A stretch of DNA of 46,914 nucleotides. Origin: Lachnospiraceae bacterium. Lineage in GTDB: Bacteria; Bacillota; Clostridia; Lachnospirales; Lachnospiraceae. The notes under the pieces are model-generated. The model saw only the letters and a program-made list of their open reading frames with translations. It had not been told where the DNA came from and did no database searches. Below, one piece after another: positions 41,049 through 46,914 of the stretch (position 1 is its first letter; the number at the start of each line of letters is the position of its first letter). A program made the translations under genes and the position numbers. The stretch lies in the NCBI GenBank assembly GCA_004557975.1, contig SFEV01000018.1, positions 1 to 46,914 on the forward strand. Direction: 5' to 3'.

Positions 41049-41702
41049 TTACACAACCAGTCTGTAACCCACCTTATAAATGGCGACGATATGTTCCTCC
41101 AGACCAAGCTTCTTTTTCATCCTCTGCACATGCAGGTCAACCGTTCTTCCCGTTCCACTGTATTCACCGCCCCAGACATTCTCGTAAATCGTCTCCCGGT
41201 AAAGCGCCCTGTTCTTGTTGCGCAGAAACAGTAAAAGCAGGTCATATTCTTTTGTCGTCAGCTCCACCGGACTGCCGCTCTTTGTCACGGTATGTGAATC
41301 CGTGTCTATTTCAATATCCAGAATACGCAGCCTGCGCTCCGTCTTCCGGTACCTGCGCAGCACTGTCTCGACGCGCGCCAGAAGCTCGGCTATCTCGAAA
41401 GGCTTCGCTATGTAATCCTCCGCCCCCAGCTTCAGTCCTTTTACCTTCTGCTGGGTATCTCCCATGGCAGTCAGAAAAATAACGGGAATATCCACCGACC
41501 TGGCATACTCCAGCACCTCATATCCGTTCAGCTTCGGGAGCATGATATCGAGAAGAATCAGATCATACAGATTCTTTTCAATCATATCTGCCGCCGCCTC
41601 ACCGTCGAACACCGTCTCACACTGATATCCCGCCTTGACCAGATTCATCCGGATCAGATTTGCGATTGGCTCCTCATCCTCCACTATCAGAATTTTTATC
41701 AT
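41049..41702 (-). CDS. OmpR/PhoB-family response regulator
   Basis: This 217-residue protein has a receiver with acidic residues in VEDEE, phospho-acceptor Asp52 (LILLDIMLPKLNGYE) and Lys in IAKPFE. A winged-helix domain follows with YDLLLLFLRNKNRALYRETI and GRTVDLHVQRMKKKL. The ATG at 41702 has AAGGA upstream; a longer frame to 41744 has no SD. It heads the regulator-kinase-unknown protein operon and has a strong promoter. Confidence 0.96.
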   Translation of the reverse strand: MIKILIVEDEEPIANLIRMNLVKAGYQCETVFDGEAAADMIEKNLYDLILLDIMLPKLNGYEVLEYARSVDIPVIFLTAMGDTQQKVKGLKLGAEDYIAKPFEIAELLARVETVLRRYRKTERRLRILDIEIDTDSHTVTKSGSPVELTTKEYDLLLLFLRNKNRALYRETIYENVWGGEYSGTGRTVDLHVQRMKKKLGLEEHIVAIYKVGYRLVV

Positions 41703-41759
41703 AGTCTCATCCTTCGTCTTTCCGCAGTTCAAACCTGTGCCCAAACTGCATTATTTTTC

Positions 41760-41788
41760 ATCGTAGCATAGTTTCCTGTCATTGCCAA
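41760..41788 (-). promoter_or_regulatory. Sigma-A promoter of the two-component operon
   Basis: Minus-strand TTGGCA (41783-41788), 17-bp spacer, TACGAT (41760-41765), about 57 bp ahead of the ATG. Confidence 0.7.
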
Positions 41789-41866
41789 GCGGTATACCCG
41801 ATCCTTTCTTTTTTCTTAAGATATCAGCAGATGTTCGGCCTGTCCTGAACAGTTACTCTTTAAGAA

Positions 41867-42736
41867 TCAGATTACATTATTATCTCCCGGAAGACGGAAT
41901 CCCTCTCCAATCACCTCATTGGAGTCCACGATGATCACAAATGCATTTTCATCAACCTCATGCGCTTTTTTTCTGATCGAATACATCTCCTTATTGCTGC
42001 TGGCACAAAGTACTACTTCTCTGGGCTCTCCGGTATAACCGCCCGTCGCATGCAGAATCGTAGCGCCGCGCCCCGAAATTTCATCTACTGCTCTGACCAT
42101 TTCCTGGGGAACATTTGTAATAATCATCGTAAGTTTTCCGGAATTTGTACCGTTCAGAATCCTGTCCAGAACAGAAGAATACAGGTAATTCAGAATAATT
42201 CCGTATATAATCCCGTTAATATGACCAATCAGAAGTCCGCCGATCACAATTACAACAGTATCCATCACAAATGCAATCCTGCCCAGCGAAAGATGCGGAT
42301 GATAATAACGTACCGCCATCATAACGAAATCAAAACCCCCCGTGGACGAATTGCGCATGAACACTGCCGCATAACCGATGCCGCACAGCACTCCGGCACA
42401 GATTGCTGCCAGAATCAGCTCCCCCTGATAGACCGGGCAATGCGGACCGAGCGCATCCATCATGAAAGAGGTAATCAGCGTCGTCTTCAGTGAGTTCAGA
42501 TAAAACTGCTTTCCCAGAGTCTTATAGCAGCCAAGAATGATCGGTATATTCAAAAGAATGGTCATCAGACCTACAGGCAGACGAAACAGATGATAGAGAA
42601 TAAGCGCAACGCCGGATACTCCGGTCATCGGGAAATCCGCCGGGATGGCAAAGCTGTAGATCGCCACCGTCAGCAAAATACCACTGAAAATATCCACCAG
42701 TACATCACCTGTGAGCTTCTTCATTTTTTCATTCAT
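41867..42736 (-). CDS. YitT-family membrane protein (DUF161 with C-terminal DUF2179)
   Basis: This 289-residue protein has five or six N-terminal helices with GVSGVALILYHLF and STGGFDFVMMAVRYY, followed by a cytoplasmic DUF2179 domain (MIITNVPQEMVRAVDEISGRGATILHATGGYTG). Function is unknown; transport of a small solute has been suggested for the family. The ATG at 42736 is preferred because GGAGG lies 8 bp upstream; the ATG at 42742 is only 2 bp from it. A longer frame begins at 42874. It is monocistronic. Confidence 0.88.
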   Translation of the reverse strand: MNEKMKKLTGDVLVDIFSGILLTVAIYSFAIPADFPMTGVSGVALILYHLFRLPVGLMTILLNIPIILGCYKTLGKQFYLNSLKTTLITSFMMDALGPHCPVYQGELILAAICAGVLCGIGYAAVFMRNSSTGGFDFVMMAVRYYHPHLSLGRIAFVMDTVVIVIGGLLIGHINGIIYGIILNYLYSSVLDRILNGTNSGKLTMIITNVPQEMVRAVDEISGRGATILHATGGYTGEPREVVLCASSNKEMYSIRKKAHEVDENAFVIIVDSNEVIGEGFRLPGDNNVI

Positions 42737-42949
42737 CTTCATATCCTCCTTCTGCCGTAAATGCGCTGACAACTGATCGCCCCCTGAACTTCTCTGAATA
42801 CTTATGTCCACAAAGAAAGGCAACGGACACAAAATGTCTGCTGCCTTATTATCCACTTTATTCTCCTGTTTCATACGAAATCAGCCGTAAAAGCTTCTTT
42901 TCAGATTGTTTCAGTACCGTCTGTCTGTATTGTACTACTCACAGCACGG

Positions 42950-44167
42950 TCATGTCAATTCAGATTTCGAGCAAACGAGATATAACAGCTCCTCAAATTC
43001 CGCTGCCGGATTCTCCCGCATCAGTGTTTCCATCCGTTCCAGATTCAGGTCAGAATGCTCCAGCTCGCGGGAGAAACGCCACGCAATCCGTTCCCGGTCG
43101 CTGTATGTATCCCATGACTGTCGCCGGACAGTCATGAAATCCTCTCCCTGTTCTGTTTCCCACCCTGAAATATTATGTGCCTTGCTGAGCTTTTCCTGTG
43201 CCTCGAACAGCTCCTGCAGAATCAGCGTACATACAACTGCCATTTTCACTTTGGAAAACGCATCACCGTCGTACACAGCGCCGCAGAAATACGTATAGAG
43301 AAAATATACCATCAGCTGTTCTGCCTCAAGTTCATAGTTTCCATACTTTTCCGCATCATGTTCATGGTTTCCATACTGTTTCGCATCACCGTACAGGTAT
43401 TTTCTGTACTGCGCAATCTGCGGCGGCCAGGAGGGATCCAGCACCTCCAGCTGATCCAGAAGCCCCAGCAGCGCTCTGCTGCGCTGTATTCTTCCTTTCG
43501 CATCACAGTATTTCCCCATTTTTTTCTTCAGCTTCACGTCAGCCTGCGGTGCCTGATACTTTTCCAGAAGAGACTCGATCTCAAATATTTTTTTGCTGTC
43601 GATGCGATTCTGCACATCATGAGCCAAAGCCAGGACCTTTGCCATGCGAAAACCCACCGGTTCCAGCCTGTTCTGAAGTATCTCAAACATTACACTGCGG
43701 CAGTCCTGCAGAGCAGAATAGAGGAAGAAGTCGAAGTTCTCATCATCTTCCTTCTCTCCTGCTTTCTCGAATGTCAGAAAACCTACCTTTTCCTTTCGCT
43801 CCAGTATCATCTGCGCCACAACCGGACAGGACAGGGACAGACTCAGTTCCCTCTCATTCTCAAATTCCTCTATATGACGAGGATACTTCCTGCAGGTGCG
43901 GCAAAGCATATCCGGCCCCGCCTCCGCATATATATCGCAGAGATTTCTCTCGTCCAGAAATGCGCATCTGCGGGCATACTGCAGAAATGTCCTCTCGCCC
44001 CAGTCAATCGAATTGGCAAGACGATTGCCAAAAGCGCCTCTGTAGCTTCTGTATTTTTTTAATGTTTTATCGTCTATGACAATCTGCCAGCCGGCACAGC
44101 ACGTGGCCGGGCACGCATCTGCAACACAGTGAAATTCTCTGTAATAATCCGGTACCGTATATTTCAT
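42950..44167 (-). CDS. FliB-family (flagellin lysine-N-methylase-like) cysteine-rich protein
   Basis: This 405-residue protein has the family cysteine motif: ACPATCCAGWQIVID, CAFLDERNLCDIYAEAG, MLCRTCRKYPR and SLSLSCPVVA. These cysteines probably bind an Fe-S cluster or metal. The Salmonella FliB methylates flagellin lysines, but Clostridial members are often found without flagella, and none are seen here. A near repeat of about 12 residues (DAKQYGNHEHDAEKYGNYEL) sits at roughly residues 270-290. The ATG at 44167 has GGAG 9 bp upstream. Confidence 0.82.
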   Translation of the reverse strand: MKYTVPDYYREFHCVADACPATCCAGWQIVIDDKTLKKYRSYRGAFGNRLANSIDWGERTFLQYARRCAFLDERNLCDIYAEAGPDMLCRTCRKYPRHIEEFENERELSLSLSCPVVAQMILERKEKVGFLTFEKAGEKEDDENFDFFLYSALQDCRSVMFEILQNRLEPVGFRMAKVLALAHDVQNRIDSKKIFEIESLLEKYQAPQADVKLKKKMGKYCDAKGRIQRSRALLGLLDQLEVLDPSWPPQIAQYRKYLYGDAKQYGNHEHDAEKYGNYELEAEQLMVYFLYTYFCGAVYDGDAFSKVKMAVVCTLILQELFEAQEKLSKAHNISGWETEQGEDFMTVRRQSWDTYSDRERIAWRFSRELEHSDLNLERMETLMRENPAAEFEELLYLVCSKSELT

Positions 44168-44247
44168 GGTGCCTGTCTCCTTCCCGGCTTTTCTTATAAT
44201 CTCGTATCTTTTCAGTCCTCTCACAGATACAGTTCGCAAACTCTCAA

Positions 44248-44364
44248 CTATTTTTTCCCTGATTTACCCATTATATATACAACTGCCATGATAATCAATA
44301 CTGCAGCAAAAATGCCGGCCATACCCTTCCACATAATTTCCAAAGCAATCAGAATATCATTCAT
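44248..44364 (-). CDS. Very small OadG-like gamma subunit
   Basis: This 38-residue protein is one membrane helix (ILIALEIMWKGMAGIFAAVL onward) ending in a short basic tail KSGKK. This is the pattern of the gamma (OadG) subunit N-terminal helix, without the usual Pro-rich and metal-binding C-terminus. The ATG at 44364 has GGAGG at 8 bp. Upstream ATGs in frame lie too near that SD. It follows oadB by 88 bp. It probably anchors or stabilises the beta subunit. Confidence 0.7.
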   Translation of the reverse strand: MNDILIALEIMWKGMAGIFAAVLIIMAVVYIMGKSGKK

Positions 44365-44452
44365 ACTCATTACCTCCATCCCAATCAGACGGATGCTCAC
44401 CATCCGCTTCTCTGCCTGCCTGTAACTGAACAGCTGCTCCGGATTCATCCAA

Positions 44453-45592
44453 TTATCCGAGGAATCCTGTCACAAGACTGATCACCAGTCCACCGGCGAT
44501 CACTGAAGCAATCTGCCCGGAAACGTTTGCACCTGCCGCATGCATCAGAAGCACATTTCCAGGATCCTCTGCCATCGCCATCTTCTGTACCACACGGGAG
44601 GACATCGGAAAAGCAGAAATACCGGCAGCTCCTACCATCGGATTAATCTTATCCTTTGTAAACAAATTCATAAACTTGGCCAGCATAACTCCGCCGATCG
44701 TATCCATGACAAACGCAAACATTCCAATCGCCATAATCAGCAGCGTATCTGTCGTAACAAAGCGTTCTGCCTGCATTCTGAATGATATGGTAATACCAAG
44801 CAGCAGCGTAATCAGATTTGACAGCGTATTCTGTGCAGTCTCCGACATTGTATTCAGCACACCACACTCACGGATCAGATTACCGAACATCAGAAATCCC
44901 ACCAGTGCCACAGATGAGGGAGCTACAAGCCCGACAATCATGGTCACAGCAATGGGAAAAGCAATTCTTACCTGACGGCTAACGGAAGACGGCTCATACT
45001 TCATCCGGATCATTCGTTCCTTTTTTGTAGTTACAAGCCTGATCGCCAAAGGCTGAATTACCGGAACAAGCGCCATATAGGAGTACGCCGCAACCGCAAT
45101 CGGTCCTATATAATTTGATTTCAGAATCTGAGAAACCAGAATCGACGTCGGTCCGTCAGCTGCACCGATAATCCCGATGGATGCAGCATCTTTCAAATCA
45201 AAGCCAAGCAGAACAGCAAGCAATATAGCAGCAAAAATTCCGAACTGTGCGCCTGCGCCAAACAAAAACATTCTCGGATTTGAAAGCAGAGGCCCAAAAT
45301 CGATCATTGCCCCGATTCCTATAAACAGAAGCACAGGAAGCGCTTCTGACGCTTCAATCCCCACTTCAAACAGCCACTGGATAATTCCCCGGGTCTCTCC
45401 GACTCCATCCAGCACCTGGTTCAACACACCGGTGGCTGGCAGATTCACCAGAATTGCACCAAAACCCATCGGCAAAAGCAGCGCCGGCTCATATTCCTTT
45501 TTTATGGCCAGCCAGATCAGTAAAATTCCAATCCCATACATCACAAGCTGCTGCCATGTCAACGCACACAACCCTTCTGTCAAAAATTCCAT
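44453..45592 (-). CDS. oadB: Sodium ion-translocating decarboxylase beta subunit (OadB/GcdB/MmdB)
   Basis: This 379-residue membrane protein is the Na+-pumping subunit of oxaloacetate, methylmalonyl-CoA or glutaconyl-CoA decarboxylase. Key motifs are intact: IIGAADGPTSILVSQ (Na+-site Asp), IAVAAYSYMALVP, NPMVGAAGISAFPMSSRVVQ and HAAGANVSGQIAS. The ATG at 45592 has AGGAG upstream; a longer frame reaches 45715 but lacks an SD. No carboxyltransferase alpha or biotin carrier gene is adjacent. It lies behind a riboswitch-terminator element with a roughly 158-nt gap, so it is probably under manganese-dependent control. Confidence 0.92.
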   Translation of the reverse strand: MEFLTEGLCALTWQQLVMYGIGILLIWLAIKKEYEPALLLPMGFGAILVNLPATGVLNQVLDGVGETRGIIQWLFEVGIEASEALPVLLFIGIGAMIDFGPLLSNPRMFLFGAGAQFGIFAAILLAVLLGFDLKDAASIGIIGAADGPTSILVSQILKSNYIGPIAVAAYSYMALVPVIQPLAIRLVTTKKERMIRMKYEPSSVSRQVRIAFPIAVTMIVGLVAPSSVALVGFLMFGNLIRECGVLNTMSETAQNTLSNLITLLLGITISFRMQAERFVTTDTLLIMAIGMFAFVMDTIGGVMLAKFMNLFTKDKINPMVGAAGISAFPMSSRVVQKMAMAEDPGNVLLMHAAGANVSGQIASVIAGGLVISLVTGFLG

Positions 45593-45749
45593 CTTAACCT
45601 CTCCTTTTCTGAATCGCATCTGCCGCTTCATCCCGGAGATTACCTGAAATACAAGCTGTAAACCGTCATATGGAAGCAGTCTGAGTCCCTCCCCGCCGCT
45701 TAATGCTCTGCGCATTTGAAGTGGGGGACTTACTTGATTCGGTTAAAAA

Positions 45750-45793
45750 AAGACTTTCACTACAGCATAATTATACACTGTAGTAAAAGTCTT
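45750..45793 (-). terminator. Riboswitch-controlled intrinsic terminator ahead of oadB
   Basis: A 16-position stem (45750-45765 with 45778-45793, one mismatch) has a 12-base loop and is followed in minus sense by T7. Its 5' arm AAGACTTTTACTACAG includes the CTTTTAC that would form P1 of the aptamer, so the two folds exclude each other. Confidence 0.88.
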
Positions 45794-45880
45794 GCCGTTT
45801 CAATCTTTGACGAATAACTGCGTTATTGTACTGACGACCAAAGATACACAGAAGCTGTGCCAGCTACTCCCTTTTACACG
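45783..45880 (-). promoter_or_regulatory. yybP-ykoY family (Mn2+) riboswitch aptamer
   Basis: In minus sense it reads GTGTAAAAGGGAGTAGCTGG at the 5' side, then CTTTGGTCGTCAGTAC, a long P3/P4 arm closed by CAAAG, and finally ACGGCAAGACTTTTAC. GGGAGTAG, GTCGTCA and GGCAAGAC are conserved elements of the yybP-ykoY class. GTAAAAG (45871-45877) pairs with CTTTTAC (45783-45789) to form P1. Ligand binding would keep the 3' P1 strand from the terminator, an ON switch. A TTGACA (45906-45911) with a weak -10 lies upstream. It precedes oadB on the same strand. Confidence 0.88.
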
Positions 45881-45909
45881 TAATCCCACGATGAATAACA
45901 CATTATGTC

Positions 45910-45932
45910 AAAAAAATCCTGATCACTCAGGA
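45910..45932 (-). terminator. Terminator of the tRNA cluster
   Basis: TCCTGA/TCAGGA with loop GTGA in minus sense is followed by T7. It starts 10 bp after tRNA-Leu. Confidence 0.85.
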
Positions 45933-45941
45933 CTCTTTATC

Positions 45942-46025
45942 TGCCGGCGACCGGACTCGAACCGGTACGAGGTTGCCCCCGAGGGATTTTAAGTCCCTTG
46001 CGTCTGCCAATTCCGCCACGCCGGC
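45942..46025 (-). tRNA. tRNA-Leu (anticodon TAA)
   Basis: The acceptor GCCGGCG pairs with CGCCGGC. The anticodon loop CTTAAAA gives TAA, and the long variable arm is as expected for Leu. The CCA end is not encoded. Confidence 0.95.
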
Positions 46026-46109
46026 ATAAATATTTACAAAGAAAAAGAGTTTCACTCACGAAACTCCTGCGCCGCACAAGTATGCGTAAGCAATTGTAAT
46101 AATTGGAAG

Positions 46110-46182
46110 TGGGGCCTATAGGGCTCGAACCTATGACCCTCTGCTTGTAAGGCAGATGCTCTCCCAGCTGAGCTAAGACCCC
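46110..46182 (-). tRNA. tRNA-Val (anticodon TAC)
   Basis: It shows a 7-bp acceptor, the TAGCTCAGCTGGGAGAGC D arm, the loop CTTACAA and GGTTCGAGCCC in the T arm. Confidence 0.95.
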
Positions 46183-46199
46183 ATATAAACCAATTAAAA

Positions 46200-46273
46200 C
46201 GACCCAGAAGAGACTCGAACTCTCGACCTCCGCCGTGACAGGGCGGCGCTCTAACCAACTGAGCCACTGGGCC
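46200..46273 (-). tRNA. tRNA-Asp (anticodon GTC)
   Basis: The anticodon loop CTGTCAC lies in a GC-rich stem. The discriminator base is G, typical of Asp. Confidence 0.95.
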
Positions 46274-46295
46274 ATAAATAAATATGAAATTGAAA

Positions 46296-46369
46296 TGGAC
46301 CTTCGGGGACTCGAACCCAGGACCGACCGGTTATGAGCCGGTTGCTCTAACCAACTGAGCTAAAGGTCC
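46296..46369 (-). tRNA. tRNA-Met (anticodon CAT, probably elongator)
   Basis: The acceptor GGACCTT is fully paired, which argues against initiator tRNA. A tRNA-Ile with modified CAT is a less likely alternative. Confidence 0.9.
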
Positions 46370-46373
46370 AAGA

Positions 46374-46446
46374 AGCCGATGATCGGACTCGAACCGATAA
46401 CCTGCTGATTACAAATCAGCTGCTCTGCCAATTGAGCCACATCGGC
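46374..46446 (-). tRNA. tRNA-Thr (anticodon TGT)
   Basis: The acceptor is GCCGATG/CATCGGC and the anticodon loop TTTGTAA. It lies 4 bp from tRNA-Met. Confidence 0.95.
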
Positions 46447-46470
46447 GAAAGTTGATCTTCTTTCGACCAA

Positions 46471-46542
46471 TGACTCCTACGGGAATCGAACCCGTGTTAC
46501 CGCCGTGAAAGGGCGATGTCTTAACCGCTTGACCAAGGAGCC
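46471..46542 (-). tRNA. tRNA-Glu (anticodon TTC)
   Basis: The anticodon loop is CTTTCAC and the T arm GGGTTCGATTCCC. This tRNA is a substrate of MnmA, which is encoded in the same window. Confidence 0.95.
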
Positions 46543-46586
46543 CTATTAACTTTACACCCCTTAGTATGAAACGGGATAAGTAAAAA

Positions 46587-46658
46587 CTCCCCGAGTTGGG
46601 CTCGAACCAACAACCCTTCGGTTAACAGCCGAATGCTCTACCATTGAGCTATCGAGGA
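46587..46658 (-). tRNA. tRNA-Asn (anticodon GTT)
   Basis: The anticodon loop is CTGTTAA and the T arm GGTTCGAGCCC. It is the first tRNA after the 23S gene. Confidence 0.95.
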
Positions 46659-46778
46659 ATATGTGCTTCCGCACAGAAGCTATGCTTTTGTCTCACATAC
46701 CTTCAAAACCACATACAGAATACTATATCTATCCGATTTTTGCAAGTCCTTTTTGAACTTTTTTACCCTTCCGTTTCT

Positions 46779-46914
46779 GGATAAGCTTGCGACCTATTAG
46801 TAGCAGTCAGCTCCATGCGTTACCGCACTTCCACCTCTGCCCTATCTACCTCGTGTTCTTCAAGGGGTCTTGGGATATCTCATCTTGAGGGGGGCTTCAC
46901 GCTTAGATGCCTTC
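46779..46914 (-). rRNA. 23S ribosomal RNA, 3' end (partial)
   Basis: In minus sense it contains GAAGGCATCTAAGCGTGAAG, CTCAAGATGAGATATCCC, the AGGTGGAAGTGCGGTAACGC region and TACTAATAGGTCG. These are the universal 3' helices of 23S rRNA. The exact 3' end (near 46779) is estimated. About 120 bp separate it from tRNA-Asn, and no 5S rRNA is present there. Confidence 0.95.

Noticed and set aside
45792..45992. 66-codon plus-strand frame across the riboswitch and tRNA-Leu
   Set aside because: It overlaps two RNA elements on the other strand and has no SD.

Overview
The window comes from a spore-forming, low-to-mid GC Firmicute of the class Clostridia, most likely a Lachnospiraceae gut anaerobe. The evidence is Spo0A, SpoVB-like and CotF-like genes, an IscR/IscS/IscU sulfur cluster, an ECF-type pantothenate transporter, selenium-dependent molybdenum hydroxylase accessory genes, and promoters close to TTGACA-N17-TATAAT. 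Genus cannot be fixed from sequence alone. About 43 protein genes, seven tRNAs and the 3' end of a 23S rRNA are visible. Most lie on the minus strand.

Region by region. (1) 1-626: edge-truncated HipA-like kinase gene. (2) 780-13890, minus: a late cobalamin block (cobT, cobC, cobD, cbiB, cobS, cobU, a short second CobU-like gene, a Met8-type precorrin-2 dehydrogenase, hemB). Interleaved are yqeB and yqeC, a TraX-family membrane protein, a GH43-like enzyme, a GNAT and an ABC ATPase/permease pair with no binding protein. No cobalamin riboswitch was found. (3) 13972-17086: small helical protein, homoserine dehydrogenase, and divergent guanine deaminase with a TTG start. (4) 17196-20319: tpiA, pgk, gap. 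(5) 20553-22751: PHP histidinol phosphatase and a D,D-carboxypeptidase with a repetitive cytoplasmic tail. (6) 22923-26229: iscR-iscS-iscU-mnmA. (7) 26426-30152: SpoVB-like flippase, two small coat genes, glgA. (8) 30260-32248: two complete spo0A genes in tandem, each with its own promoter. (9) 32522-35944: two small cysteine-containing redox-type proteins, panT-coaX and a nitroreductase. (10) 36011-41702: OmpR-type regulator, sensor kinase, a membrane-anchored unknown protein, a VanY-like D,D-carboxypeptidase and a MurE-like ligase. (11) 41867-45592: YitT, a FliB-family protein, and the beta subunit plus a 38-residue gamma-like subunit of a sodium-translocating decarboxylase. (12) 45750-46914: a yybP-ykoY-type manganese riboswitch, seven tRNAs (in transcription order Asn, Glu, Thr, Met, Asp, Val, Leu) and the 23S 3' end.

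Most notable observations: (a) a yybP-ykoY aptamer whose 3' P1 strand is shared with a terminator lies directly ahead of an oadB/oadG-like pair that has no alpha subunit nearby. This suggests a manganese-regulated sodium pump or ion transporter. (b) Tandem spo0A paralogues have almost identical DNA-binding domains but diverged receivers and linkers. (c) A cell-wall sensing locus has TGATACA-like repeats spaced about 11 bp ahead of vanY-murE. (d) In two places the Shine-Dalgarno sequence lies inside a strong hairpin followed by a T-run. (e) Two CobU-like proteins each lack a different part of the canonical motif set.
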